Source of the DNA: Dechloromonas sp. UBA6271
Lineage (GTDB): Bacteria; Pseudomonadota; Gammaproteobacteria; Burkholderiales; Rhodocyclaceae
Assembly: GCA_002440665.1 (NCBI GenBank)
Contig: DJUX01000037.1
Coordinates: 7,300 to 71,299, forward strand
Length of the DNA: 64,000 nucleotides
Direction of reading: 5' to 3'
Positions 8,953-17,486 of the stretch are shown one piece after another. The notes beneath the pieces were generated by a model. The model ran no database searches. It was given only the letters and a program-made list of their open reading frames with translations, and was not told the DNA's origin. How positions within the stretch are numbered: the first letter of the stretch is position 1; each line of letters starts with the position of its first letter. The translations under genes were made by a program, and so were the position numbers.

Positions 8953-10406
8953 TCGACGCCAGCCTCAAGCAACTGTCGCAGGCCCTGGCGGCGAAGCAGA
9001 TTTCCAGCGTCGAGCTGACGCAGCTCTTTCTCGACCGCATCGAGCGCCTGAACCCGACGCTGAACGCCTTTGTCACGGTCGACCCCGAAATAAGCCTGAA
9101 AATGGCCGCCGCCGCCGATGCCCGCATCGCTGCTGGCACTGCCGGGGCGCTAACCGGCATCCCGATCGCCCAGAAGGACATTTTCTGCGCCGAAGGCTGG
9201 CGGACGACCTGCGGGTCGAAAATGCTGGCCAACTTCGTCTCGCCCTACGACGCGACAGTTATTCACAAAATGCACGCCGAAGCCGGCCTGGTTTCGCTGG
9301 GCAAGACCAACATGGACGAGTTCGCCATGGGCTCGTCGAACGAAACCTCGTTCTTCGGGCCGGTGCGCAACCCGTGGGATACCGGGCGCGTGCCCGGTGG
9401 TTCCTCCGGTGGCTCGGCCGCGGCCGTGGCCGCTCGTCTGGCCCCGGCGGCGACCGGCACCGACACCGGCGGCTCGATCCGCCAGCCGGCCGCGCTGTGC
9501 AACCTGACCGGCCTCAAGCCGACTTACGGCGTCGTCTCGCGCTACGGCATGATCGCCTTCGCCTCGTCGCTCGACCAGGGCGGGCCGATGGCGGCCAGCG
9601 CCGAGGACTGCGCGCTACTGCTCAACACTATGGCCGGTTTCGACGAGCGCGACTCGACCTCGCTCGACCGCCCGCGCGAAGATTACGCCCGCGACCTGGA
9701 AAAGCCGCTGGCCGGCCTGAAGATTGGCCTGCCGAAGGAGTTTTTCGGCGAAGGCTGCGATGCCGAGGTGATGGCGGCGGTGCGTGCCGCCATTGCCGAA
9801 TACGAGAAGCTCGGCGCGACCACCGTCGAGGTCTCGCTGCCCAATTCGCACCTCTCGGTGCCGGCCTATTACGTCATCGCGCCGGCCGAGGCCAGTTCCA
9901 ACCTCAGCCGCTTCGACGGCGTGCGCTACGGCTATCGCGCTCCGGATTATGGCAATCTCGACGACATGTACATGAAAACCCGCGCCCAGGGTTTCGGCGC
10001 CGAGGTCAAGCGCCGCATCATGATCGGCGCCTATGTACTGTCGCATGGCTACTACGATGCCTACTACCTGCAGGCGCAGCGCATCCGCCGCCTGATCGCC
10101 AACGATTTCGTCGAGGCTTTCAAGCAGTGCGACGTGATCATGGGGCCGACTTCCCCGTCGACCGCCTTCAAGCTCGGCGAAAAGGCGGCCGATCCGGTAC
10201 AGATGTACCTGTCGGACATCTACACGATTGCGGTGAACCTGGCCGGCCTGCCGGGCATGTCGGTGCCCTGCGGCTTTGCCGGTGGTTTGCCGGTGGGGTT
10301 GCAGCTGATCGGCAACTACTTTGCCGAGGCGCAATTGCTCAACGTTGCGCACCGCTATCAGCAGGCGACCGACTGGCATCGGCGCCGTCCGGAAGGGGTG
10401 GCGTGA
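8949..10406 (+). CDS. gatA: Asp-tRNA(Asn)/Glu-tRNA(Gln) amidotransferase subunit A
   Basis: GatA hydrolyses glutamine and passes ammonia to GatB. It is an amidase-signature enzyme of 485 aa, the usual length. The catalytic Lys is in IAQKDIF (about residue 76) and the Ser pair in the amidase signature GGSSGGSAAAVAARLAP plus DTGGSIRQPA (about residues 150-175). The start codon overlaps the gatC stop. The end overlaps a GTG that starts a small lipoprotein gene, so gatB is not directly adjacent. Confidence 0.98.
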   Translation: MIDASLKQLSQALAAKQISSVELTQLFLDRIERLNPTLNAFVTVDPEISLKMAAAADARIAAGTAGALTGIPIAQKDIFCAEGWRTTCGSKMLANFVSPYDATVIHKMHAEAGLVSLGKTNMDEFAMGSSNETSFFGPVRNPWDTGRVPGGSSGGSAAAVAARLAPAATGTDTGGSIRQPAALCNLTGLKPTYGVVSRYGMIAFASSLDQGGPMAASAEDCALLLNTMAGFDERDSTSLDRPREDYARDLEKPLAGLKIGLPKEFFGEGCDAEVMAAVRAAIAEYEKLGATTVEVSLPNSHLSVPAYYVIAPAEASSNLSRFDGVRYGYRAPDYGNLDDMYMKTRAQGFGAEVKRRIMIGAYVLSHGYYDAYYLQAQRIRRLIANDFVEAFKQCDVIMGPTSPSTAFKLGEKAADPVQMYLSDIYTIAVNLAGLPGMSVPCGFAGGLPVGLQLIGNYFAEAQLLNVAHRYQQATDWHRRRPEGVA

Positions 10407-10921
10407 AGGTAGTGCGGACCGGCTGGCTCCTGCTGTCCTTGCTCGCGGCCGGTTGTGCGGAGTTGGGCAAGCAGGCGGAATCCGGGCCGGAAAGCGGGTC
10501 GACCGCAAGCGGCGAGCAGAAGATCGAATCGCAGCCGCTCAAGTATCTGAAGAACCGCAACCTCAAGCCGCAGCCGACGCGTCCGCTCAATGTGCGCGCG
10601 AAATGCTCGACCAAGGATGCGATCGGCACTGTGCGGCGCCTTGACCTTCTGGTCAAGGAGGCCAGCGTGCAGACCTTCGATGCCCAAGTGACGATGAAGG
10701 AGTACGGCGCCTGTCGCTTCAACCTGCGTGATTTCGAGCAGGTCGAGAAGATGCCGCAGGCGCTGCTCAGGCACCGCCAGGAAACCGGCTGCACGGTCCG
10801 CATGTGGGAGCAGGGGAACAAGGTGACGATCGCCTTCGACAACTGTCCAAAATCCTGCGAAGGCGATGCATTCAGTTACCTGTGGCCGTTGATTGTCGAG
10901 GGCAAGTCGGGGCGTTGTTAA
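10403..10921 (+). CDS. Uncharacterised cysteine-rich lipoprotein between gatA and gatB
   Basis: Function unknown. The GTG start overlaps the gatA stop (GTGA), indicating translational coupling, and the gene ends 16 bp before gatB. The 172-aa product begins with a lipoprotein signal (VRTGWLLLSLLAAGC), then a low-complexity Ser/Gly/Glu linker to about residue 50, then a compact domain with six cysteines (KCSTKD, GACRF, TGCTV, DNCPKSCEG and the C-terminal Cys). This suggests up to three disulfides in the periplasm. A TTGCGGTCRAC copy lies at 10498-10508 (minus). No known domain was recognised, and a role in tRNA amidation is unlikely given its location in the envelope. Confidence 0.8.
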   Translation: MKVVRTGWLLLSLLAAGCAELGKQAESGPESGSTASGEQKIESQPLKYLKNRNLKPQPTRPLNVRAKCSTKDAIGTVRRLDLLVKEASVQTFDAQVTMKEYGACRFNLRDFEQVEKMPQALLRHRQETGCTVRMWEQGNKVTIAFDNCPKSCEGDAFSYLWPLIVEGKSGRC

Positions 10922-10937
10922 GAAACGGGATGGAACG

Positions 10938-12392
10938 ATGAATCAGTGGGAAGTGGTGATCGGTATCGAGACGCACGCGCAGCTGGCGACGGTTTCGAAG
11001 ATTTTTTCGGGTGCCGCGACGGCTTTCGGCGCGGAACCGAACACGCAGGCGTGCGCGGTCGACCTCGCCTTGCCCGGTGTCTTGCCGGTGCTCAACAGGA
11101 AGGCAGTCGATTGTGCTATCCGCTTCGGCCTGGCGATCGGCGCCGAAGTGGCGCAGAAATCGGTCTTCGCGCGCAAGAACTACTTCTATCCGGATCTGCC
11201 CAAGGGCTACCAGATCAGCCAGATGGATCTGCCGGTCGTCGTCGGCGGCCACATCGCGCTGCAAATTGGCCAAGGCGACAAGGCTTACGAGAAGTTGGTC
11301 CGTCTGACCCGTGCCCATCTTGAAGAGGATGCCGGCAAGTCGCTGCACGAGGACTTCCACGGCAAGTCCGGCATCGACCTCAACCGTGCCGGCACGCCGC
11401 TGCTGGAAATCGTTTCCGAACCCGACATGCGTTCTTCCGAAGAGGCCGTCGCCTACGCCAAGGCGCTGCACGCGCTGGTGCGCTGGATCGGCATCTGCGA
11501 CGGCAACATGCAGGAAGGCTCCTTCCGCTGCGACGCCAACGTCTCGGTGCGGCCGAAAGGCCAGGCCGAATTCGGCACGCGGCGCGAGATAAAGAACCTC
11601 AACTCCTTCCGTTTCCTCAAGGAAGCCATCGACTACGAAGTGCAGTGGCAGATCAACGAAATCGAGGAAGGCCGCAAGATCCAGCAGGCGACCGTGCTCT
11701 TCGACCCCGATACCGGCGAGACGCGGATGATGCGGAGCAAGGAGGACGCGCACGACTACCGCTACTTCCCCGATCCCGATCTGTTGCCGCTGGTGATTTC
11801 CGCCGACTGGATCGCCCGCGTCAAGGGTGAACTGCCGGAACTGCCGGGCCAGATGCGCGAACGCTTCATTAACGACCTCGGCCTCTCGGCCTACGATGCG
11901 ACGGCCCTGACTGCCAGCCAGGAAATGGCCGCTTATTTCGAGTCGACCGTGGCCGTCGCCGGCAAGGCCAACGCCAAGCCCTGCGCCAACTGGGTGATGG
12001 TCGATCTGGCGGCGCGGCTGAACAAGGAAGGTAGGGAACTCGCCGATTCGCCGGTGTCAACTGCCCAACTGGCCGGGCTGATCCAGCGCATTGCCGACAA
12101 CACCATTTCCAACAATATCGCCAAGAAGGTCTTCGAAGCCTTGTGGAATGGCGAAGGGGCGACGGCCGACCAGGTCATCGACAAGCAGGGCCTCAAGCAA
12201 ATTACCGACACTGGTGCCATCGAGGCGCTGGTGGACGAGGTGCTGGCGGCCAATGCCGGCAACGTCGCCGAATTCCGGGCAGGGAAGGAAAAGGCCTTCA
12301 ACGCGCTGGTCGGTCAGGTGATGAAGGCGGCCAAGGGCAAGGCCAATCCGCAACAGGTCAACGACCTGCTGCGGAAAAAACTGGCTGGCTGA
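10938..12392 (+). CDS. gatB: Asp-tRNA(Asn)/Glu-tRNA(Gln) amidotransferase subunit B
   Basis: GatB phosphorylates and amidates the mischarged aminoacyl-tRNA. The start is the ATG at 10938 (MNQWEVVIGIETHAQL), preceded by a weak purine-rich stretch. The product is 484 aa, the family length. Motifs include the N-terminal GIETHAQL, EDAGKSLHEDF, DLNRAGTPLLEIVSEPDMR and RCDANVSVRPKG, plus a C-terminal YqeY-like tail ending AKGKANPQQVNDLLRKKL. Its stop codon abuts the stop of the convergent gene at 12393, leaving no room for a dedicated terminator. Confidence 0.98.
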   Translation: MNQWEVVIGIETHAQLATVSKIFSGAATAFGAEPNTQACAVDLALPGVLPVLNRKAVDCAIRFGLAIGAEVAQKSVFARKNYFYPDLPKGYQISQMDLPVVVGGHIALQIGQGDKAYEKLVRLTRAHLEEDAGKSLHEDFHGKSGIDLNRAGTPLLEIVSEPDMRSSEEAVAYAKALHALVRWIGICDGNMQEGSFRCDANVSVRPKGQAEFGTRREIKNLNSFRFLKEAIDYEVQWQINEIEEGRKIQQATVLFDPDTGETRMMRSKEDAHDYRYFPDPDLLPLVISADWIARVKGELPELPGQMRERFINDLGLSAYDATALTASQEMAAYFESTVAVAGKANAKPCANWVMVDLAARLNKEGRELADSPVSTAQLAGLIQRIADNTISNNIAKKVFEALWNGEGATADQVIDKQGLKQITDTGAIEALVDEVLAANAGNVAEFRAGKEKAFNALVGQVMKAAKGKANPQQVNDLLRKKLAG

Positions 12393-13070
12393 TCAGCGCG
12401 GCTGCCCGGTCGCGGGCGTCGCACCGATCTTTTCCGGTGTCGCCGGCGCCACCGTACGCCCGGTCAGCTGGCTGTAGCGCTTGCGGTCGGCGTCGTACTT
12501 GGCCTTGATCGTCGCGGCATCACCCTTCTTGACGTCGAGCAGTTCCTGCTGTGTCTTGATTTCGTGGTCGATGTCGCGCATGCCCTTGGCGAGTTCCGGC
12601 GGCAGCGCCTTTTTCTTGTAGAACTCGGCTTCGTCCTCGAATTTCTTGCGCCGCTTGCGGGCGTCCTCGATTTTGTTCTGCGCCGACTGGATGGCCAGAT
12701 TGACGTCGGCCTCGGCCTTTTGCTGCGCCATATCGATGTCCTGCGGCGTGGCGTAGGTGTCGAGCAGGGCCTGATCCTTGCGCCGCTGTTCCTTGGCCTG
12801 ATCCTCGAGTTCCTTCTTGCGCAAGACTTCGGCGGCCGCCTGCGCTTTTTGCTCGGCAGTCAGCGGCGGGCCGACTTCCTTGAGGAGATTGCCGCCGCTA
12901 TCGAGAATGCGGTACGCCTTGCCGCGACATTGCTCTGGCATGGAGTCGCCGCAGATGCGGCCGCCTTCGCAGCAGTAAAACCGCTCGGGTCCGGACGGCG
13001 CTGCCGCTTGCGTTGAAAAGGCGACCAGCAAGAGGATCAGGCTGACCGGGTATTTAAGAACTGACACCAT
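12393..13070 (-). CDS. Exported coiled-coil protein with an N-terminal cysteine cluster
   Basis: Function unknown. The 225-aa product has a signal peptide (MVSVLKYPVSLILLLVAFSTQA), then a short Cys-containing segment (RFYCCEGGRICGDSMPEQC) resembling a small metal- or disulfide-bearing knuckle. From about residue 75 to 195 it is strongly charged and helical (KKELEDQAKEQRRK, KIEDARKRRKKFEDEAEFYKK), predicting a coiled coil. The C-terminus is Pro/Ala-rich. The first 17 bp of the gene overlap the 3' end of pyrE upstream, so the two are probably cotranscribed. A periplasmic structural role is plausible but not demonstrable. Confidence 0.75.
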   Translation of the reverse strand: MVSVLKYPVSLILLLVAFSTQAAAPSGPERFYCCEGGRICGDSMPEQCRGKAYRILDSGGNLLKEVGPPLTAEQKAQAAAEVLRKKELEDQAKEQRRKDQALLDTYATPQDIDMAQQKAEADVNLAIQSAQNKIEDARKRRKKFEDEAEFYKKKALPPELAKGMRDIDHEIKTQQELLDVKKGDAATIKAKYDADRKRYSQLTGRTVAPATPEKIGATPATGQPR

Positions 13071-13695
13071 ATTGCTCCCGATAACGCGCGACGGCTGTCT
13101 GATGGGTTGAGAATTCCGGATGATGTCCGAGGTAGGTCATCAGGTCGCGCAGTCCGGCGACGGCGATGACCGGAATGCCATAATCGCGCTGGACCTCCTG
13201 GACCGCCGACAGTTCGCCCAGCCCGCGCTCCTGGCGGTCGAGGGCGATCAGCACGCCGGCCGGCGTGGCGCCGGCGGCACGGATCAGTTCGACCGATTCG
13301 CGGACCGAGGTGCCGGCCGAGATCACGTCGTCGACGATCAGCACGCGTCCGGCCAGCGGCGCGCCGACGATATTGCCGCCTTCGCCGTGATCCTTGGCTT
13401 CCTTGCGGTTGAAGGCGAACGGAAAGTTCTGCCCGCGCTGCGCCAGCGCCACCGAAATTGCGGCGACCAGCGGGATGCCCTTGTAGGCCGGTCCGAACAG
13501 CATGTCGAAGCGGACGTCGCCGGCTTCGACCGCTTTGGCGTAGAATTCTGCCAGACGCGCCAGCGACTGGCCGTCGTTGAACAGCCCGGCGTTAAAAAAA
13601 TACGGGGAGAGTCTCCCCGCCTTGGTCTTGAACTCGCCAAAGCGCAGAACCTTGCAGCCGAGGGCAAATTCGATGAATTCCTGACGAAAGTCCAT
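13054..13695 (-). CDS. pyrE: Orotate phosphoribosyltransferase
   Basis: PyrE converts orotate and PRPP to OMP in pyrimidine synthesis. The start is the ATG at 13693-13695 (MDFRQEFIEFALGCKVLRFG), giving 213 aa as in E. coli. An upstream in-frame ATG adds only six residues and is less likely. The PRPP-binding motif is VLIVDDVISAGTSVRES, and KTKAGRLSPYFFNAG and FGPAYKGIPLV are family marks. It is divergent from the exonuclease gene (47 bp gap). Confidence 0.96.
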   Translation of the reverse strand: MDFRQEFIEFALGCKVLRFGEFKTKAGRLSPYFFNAGLFNDGQSLARLAEFYAKAVEAGDVRFDMLFGPAYKGIPLVAAISVALAQRGQNFPFAFNRKEAKDHGEGGNIVGAPLAGRVLIVDDVISAGTSVRESVELIRAAGATPAGVLIALDRQERGLGELSAVQEVQRDYGIPVIAVAGLRDLMTYLGHHPEFSTHQTAVARYREQYGVSS

Positions 13696-13742
13696 ACTTT
13701 TCCATTCCTGCACGCCGCAGCAACACGGCGCGAACCGACCGA

Positions 13743-14525
13743 ATGTTACGCATCATCTCCCTGAATCTCAATGGTATTCGCAGCGCCTGGAGCAAAAACG
13801 TGCTGCCCTGGGTCGCCGCGCAGGCCCCCGATATCGTCTGCCTGCAGGAACTGAAGGCGCAATTGCCCGACCTGACGCCGGAAATGCTTGCCCCCGATGG
13901 CATGCAAGCTTTCTATCATGCGGCGGAAAAGAAAGGCTACAGCGGCGTCGGTATCTGGAGCCGGAGCAAGCCGGACCAGGTGACCGAAGGTTTCGGCCAT
14001 GGCGAGTTCGACGCCGAGGGACGCTACATCCGCGCCGATTTCGGCAATCTGTCGGTAATTTCGCTCTATCTGCCGTCGGGTTCCTCGTCGCCGGAGCGCC
14101 AGGAGGCCAAATTCCGCTTTCTCGATGCGTTCCTGCCTTACCTTGCAGGCTTGCGCGCCGAGGGGCGCGAGATCGTACTCTGTGGCGACTGGAACATCGC
14201 ACACAAGGAAATCGATCTCAGGAACTGGAAATCCAACCAGAAGAATTCCGGCTTCCTGCCCGAGGAGCGCGCCTGGTTGACCAGCGTCTTCGACGAACAG
14301 GGCTGGGTCGACGTCTATCGCCGCCTACATCCCGAGGCGACCGGTGAGTCCTACACCTGGTGGAGCAATCGCGGGCAGGCGTGGGCCAAGAACGTCGGCT
14401 GGCGCATCGATTACCAGATCGCCACCCCGGCGCTGGCCGCTGGCGCGCGCCGGGCCGAAATCTACAAGGCCGAGCGTTTCTCTGACCACGCGCCGCTGAT
14501 CGTCGATTACGAATGGCCTTTGTGA
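13743..14525 (+). CDS. xth: Exodeoxyribonuclease III (AP endonuclease, Xth family)
   Basis: Xth cleaves 5' of abasic sites and degrades 3' ends of duplex DNA in base-excision repair. The 260-aa product is typical. Metal/active-site motifs are SLNLNGIRSAW, CLQELKAQ (Glu), the NLSVISLYLPSGSSS segment, CGDWNIAH (Asp/Asn) and FSDHAPLIVDYE (Asp-His). Shared start-site spacing with pyrE implies closely overlapping promoters. Confidence 0.95.
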   Translation: MLRIISLNLNGIRSAWSKNVLPWVAAQAPDIVCLQELKAQLPDLTPEMLAPDGMQAFYHAAEKKGYSGVGIWSRSKPDQVTEGFGHGEFDAEGRYIRADFGNLSVISLYLPSGSSSPERQEAKFRFLDAFLPYLAGLRAEGREIVLCGDWNIAHKEIDLRNWKSNQKNSGFLPEERAWLTSVFDEQGWVDVYRRLHPEATGESYTWWSNRGQAWAKNVGWRIDYQIATPALAAGARRAEIYKAERFSDHAPLIVDYEWPL

Positions 14526-14526
14526 A

Positions 14527-14555
14527 TTGCTTTCGCTGTCCGAACGGGATAATCT
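14527..14555 (+). promoter_or_regulatory. Candidate promoter of the yqjD/E/K-like operon
   Basis: TTGCTT (14527-14532) and TAATCT (14550-14555) are separated by 17 bases, in the 66-bp gap after the exonuclease gene. The -35 overlaps the exonuclease stop region. The first gene follows 36 bp after the -10. Confidence 0.4.
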
Positions 14556-14591
14556 TTGCTAGATGAATAACTGCCACACGGGAGATTGAAA

Positions 14592-14906
14592 ATGGCTGAA
14601 GAAATGAGCGTTGCCAACAAGGAAAAACTGGTTTCCGATCTGAAGGTTGTGATTTCCGATACCGAAGAACTGCTGCGCGCTACGGCCGGCGCGGCCGGCG
14701 AGAAGGTCGGCGATCTCCGCGAGCGCTTGGCGATTCGCCTGCGCGATACCAAGGAACGCATTGTCGACCTCGAGGTGGCGCTGGTCGAAAAATCCAAGGC
14801 AGCGGCGCGTGCCACCGACGATTTCGTGCACGAAGAGCCGTGGAAGGCGGTCGGCGTCGCCGCTGCCGTGGGTCTCGCCCTCGGCGTGCTGATCGGCCGC
14901 CGTTAA
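14592..14906 (+). CDS. DUF883 (YqjD/ElaB-like) membrane-anchored protein
   Basis: YqjD/ElaB proteins are tail-anchored inner-membrane proteins; E. coli YqjD binds ribosomes in stationary phase. The ATG at 14592 (MAEEMSVANKEKL) has the ribosome site GGGAG 11 bp upstream, so the in-frame TTG at 14586 is rejected. The 104-aa product is mostly an amphipathic charged helix (residues 1-80) followed by the family's terminal glycine-rich transmembrane segment and RR tail (VGVAAAVGLALGVLIGRR). It starts a three-gene operon. Confidence 0.88.
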   Translation: MAEEMSVANKEKLVSDLKVVISDTEELLRATAGAAGEKVGDLRERLAIRLRDTKERIVDLEVALVEKSKAAARATDDFVHEEPWKAVGVAAAVGLALGVLIGRR

Positions 14907-14910
14907 GCGC

Positions 14911-15315
14911 ATGTCCGCTGGAACGGGCGGCGAAGCGGGCCGCGAAGGCCTCTTCGTCTCCCTGAAAAACCTGGTCGCGACGCTGCTCGCGATCGGCAAG
15001 ACGCGCGCCGAACTTCTCGTCAATGAGCTTGAGGAAGAGAAGTTCCGTCTGATGTCGCTGTGGGCCAAGGCGATTGGTGCGGCTTGGCTCTTTGCTCTCG
15101 GCACCGTGATGGTGGTTTGTTGTCTTGCGGTTGCCTTCTGGGAGCAGCGCGTCCTGGTCTTTGGCGTGGCCGCTGTCCTGTTTCTTGGCGTTGGTTTTAT
15201 GGTCTTCGCCTCGCTGCGACGACAGATGGCTCAGCCCAGCAAGATATTTCGCGGTAGTCTCGCCGAACTGGAAGCCGACATGGCCCAGTTGCGCCGGCAC
15301 AAGGACGTGCAGTGA
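14911..15315 (+). CDS. YqjE-like phage-holin-superfamily membrane protein (DUF1469)
   Basis: A two-helix inner-membrane protein of the YqjE/DUF1469 family, function unclear. The 134-aa product has an amphipathic N-terminus (LKNLVATLLAIGKTRAELL), two hydrophobic segments near residues 55-75 and 82-102, and a cytoplasmic charged tail. It follows the YqjD-like gene by 4 bp and overlaps the next gene by 4 bp (GTGA), as in the yqjD-yqjE-yqjK arrangement of enterobacteria. Confidence 0.85.
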   Translation: MSAGTGGEAGREGLFVSLKNLVATLLAIGKTRAELLVNELEEEKFRLMSLWAKAIGAAWLFALGTVMVVCCLAVAFWEQRVLVFGVAAVLFLGVGFMVFASLRRQMAQPSKIFRGSLAELEADMAQLRRHKDVQ

Positions 15316-15605
15316 GCACCAGCCGGCTTGAATTGGCGACGCGCCACGGTGCGCTGCGGGCGCGGATTGCCGCACAGCGTGACGACCTGACGCAACACGT
15401 GGCCCCGCTCGAAACCGCACTGCGGGGCGCCGACAGGGCGCTGGCCGGAGTCGACTGGCTGAAGCATCATCCGGCGGCAGTGGCGGCAGCGGTTGTGGTT
15501 CTGGTCGTTGCCAGCCCGAAGCGGGCCTGGCGGTGGACCAAGCGCGGCATTATCGTCTGGCGCGGCTGGCAGACAGTGCGGAAATCGCTGCTCGGAACGC
15601 GTTGA
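15312..15605 (+). CDS. YqjK-like small protein
   Basis: Third gene of the yqjD/E/K-type operon. The GTG start overlaps the preceding stop. The 97-aa product is basic, with a helical N-terminal half (LELATRHGALRARIAAQRDDL) and one moderately hydrophobic helix (HHPAAVAAAVVVLVVASPKRAW) typical of YqjK-like proteins. Sequence similarity within this family is weak, so the name rests largely on position. Its stop region carries a TTGCGGTCRAC copy (15601-15611, minus). Confidence 0.7.
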   Translation: MSTSRLELATRHGALRARIAAQRDDLTQHVAPLETALRGADRALAGVDWLKHHPAAVAAAVVVLVVASPKRAWRWTKRGIIVWRGWQTVRKSLLGTR

Positions 15606-15627
15606 CCGCAACAGGCGGCCGTAGTCG

Positions 15628-16887
15628 TCAGGCTTGACCCGTTTCCCGCGCGTGCCACGGCGCTACCTTCAGCAGCAGCACCATGCCCGGCACGGCCAGT
15701 ACGGCACAGAGCCAGAAGAAACTGGTCCACCCCAGCATTTCCACCAGCCAGCCGGCCGAGGCATTGATGAAGGTGCGCGGCACGGCGGCCAGGCTGGTGA
15801 ATAACGCCATCTGCGTCGCCGTATAGGCCGGGTGGGTGGAGCGGGCGATGAAGGCGACGAAGGCCGCCGTGCCCAGCCCGACGCCGAGGGCTTCGAGGCC
15901 GATGACGAAAGCCAGTGCCAGGCGCTCGCTGGCCCCGATGCTGTCGTAGTGGCCTTGTGCGGCCAGCCAGGCGAAGCCGAAGATCGACACCAGTTGCACG
16001 ACGCCGAACAGCCACAGTGCCCGGTTGATGCCCAGCTTGACCATCCATAACCCGCCGAGCAGGGCGCCGATCACCGCCGGCCATAGCCCGGCATGCTTGG
16101 CGATCAGGCCGATGTCGGTCTTGGTGAAGCCCATATCGAGGTAGAACGGCGTCGCCAGCGCGGTACACAGACTGTCGCCCAGTTTGTAGAGAAAGATGAA
16201 GCCGAGCACCATGACGGCGCCGCGCCAGCCCTGGCGGCCGATGAATTCGTGGAAGGGTTCGGTGACCGCCTGGCGCAGGGTTTTGGGGGCGCCCTTGACC
16301 AGCGGTTCGCTGACCAGCCAGGCCATCGCCATGCCGGGCAGCATGAAGGCGCCGGTGATCCAGAAAACTTCGTTCCACGGCAGGCGGTCGGCGAGGATCA
16401 GCGACAGCGAGCCGGGAATCAGGCCGGCGATGCGGTAGGCGTTCACATGCACGGCGTTGCCGAGGCCGAGTTCGTTGTCGCTCAGAATCTCCCTTCTGAA
16501 GGCGTCGACCGCGATGTCCTGCGTGCCCGACAGGAAAGCGAGGAGGGCGGCGAGCCACAGGATGGGCCAGATGTTTTCCTGCGGATTCAGCCCGCCGAGC
16601 GAGCCGATGGCGAAGAGCAGGCCGATCTGGGTCAGCAGCATCCAGCCGCGCCGCCGCCCGAAGCCGGGCACGCTGAAGCGGTCGAGCAGCGGCGACCAGA
16701 GAAATTTCCAGGTGTAGGGAAACTGGATCAGCGCGAAGAAGCCGATGGTCTTGAGATCGACGCCTTCGCTGCGCAGCCAGGCCGGCAGCAGGTTGAGCAG
16801 CAGGTAGAGCGGCAGGCCGGAACTGAAACCGGTGAAGATGCAGATCAGCATCTTCCGCGTCAGCAGCGCGGCGAGCCAGGCCGGCAT
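15628..16887 (-). CDS. ampG: AmpG-family MFS transporter (muropeptide permease)
   Basis: AmpG imports GlcNAc-anhydroMurNAc peptides for cell-wall recycling. The start chosen is the ATG at 16885-16887, overlapping the metW stop by one base. Upstream in-frame extension would run into metW and is rejected. The 419-aa product has about twelve membrane segments and AmpG marks near the N-terminus: TGFSSGLPLYLLLNLLPAWL, GFFALIQFPYTWKFLWSPLLDRF and the SGTQDIAVDAFRREIL motif around residue 120. It is the third gene of metX-metW-ampG. Substrate is inferred from family. Confidence 0.88.
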   Translation of the reverse strand: MPAWLAALLTRKMLICIFTGFSSGLPLYLLLNLLPAWLRSEGVDLKTIGFFALIQFPYTWKFLWSPLLDRFSVPGFGRRRGWMLLTQIGLLFAIGSLGGLNPQENIWPILWLAALLAFLSGTQDIAVDAFRREILSDNELGLGNAVHVNAYRIAGLIPGSLSLILADRLPWNEVFWITGAFMLPGMAMAWLVSEPLVKGAPKTLRQAVTEPFHEFIGRQGWRGAVMVLGFIFLYKLGDSLCTALATPFYLDMGFTKTDIGLIAKHAGLWPAVIGALLGGLWMVKLGINRALWLFGVVQLVSIFGFAWLAAQGHYDSIGASERLALAFVIGLEALGVGLGTAAFVAFIARSTHPAYTATQMALFTSLAAVPRTFINASAGWLVEMLGWTSFFWLCAVLAVPGMVLLLKVAPWHARETGQA

Positions 16888-17486
16888 CAGCGGTTTTGTG
16901 TCAGTCGATAGACCGCCAGGCTGCCAAGGAAATTGACCTCGTGGGTGACCGGATTTCCTTCTTCGTCCAGCACGCTGCGTTCGCGGATGATCAGGCCCAT
17001 CCGGTTGCACAGCGCCTCGAAATCGAGCAGCGTGAAGAAGCGGACGTTGGGCGAGTCGTACCACTGGTAGGGCAGGTCTTCGGACACCGGCATGCGGCCG
17101 TCGAGCACCGAGCGCAGGTTCTTCCAGTAGGCAAAGTTGGGGAAGGAAACCACCGCCTCGCGGCCGACGCGCAGCATTTCGCGCAGGATGCCCTCGGTGT
17201 GGCGCACGGTCTGCAGCGTGCGCGACAGCACCACGTGGTCGAAGGCCTGATCGGCGAATTCGTCGAGACCGCGCTCGAGGTTGCCCTGAATGACATTGAT
17301 GCCGTTGCGGATGGCGGCGAGGATGTTGGCGTCTTCGATCTCGACGCCCCAACCCTGCACGCCACGGGTGTCGATCAGATGTTTCAACAGCGTGCCGTCG
17401 CCGCAGCCGAGGTCGAGCACGCGGTGGCCCGGCTTGATCCAGGCGGCGATCAAATCGAAATCGGGGCGGCCCAGGGTGTGCGTCAT
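16887..17486 (-). CDS. metW: MetW, methionine biosynthesis methyltransferase-fold protein
   Basis: MetW is a SAM-methyltransferase-fold partner needed for full MetX activity in many proteobacteria. The 199-aa product has the class I motif VLDLGCGDGTLLKHL near residues 23-37 and later DHVVLSRTLQTVRHTEGILREMLRVG. It overlaps metX by 4 bp (ATGA), the conserved metX-metW gene order. Confidence 0.95.
   Translation of the reverse strand: MTHTLGRPDFDLIAAWIKPGHRVLDLGCGDGTLLKHLIDTRGVQGWGVEIEDANILAAIRNGINVIQGNLERGLDEFADQAFDHVVLSRTLQTVRHTEGILREMLRVGREAVVSFPNFAYWKNLRSVLDGRMPVSEDLPYQWYDSPNVRFFTLLDFEALCNRMGLIIRERSVLDEEGNPVTHEVNFLGSLAVYRLTQNR

Noticed and set aside
12393..13070. TolA/OmpH-like assignment for the coiled-coil exported protein
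   Set aside because: Only the charged helical composition is similar; there is no family motif, so it is left as uncharacterised.
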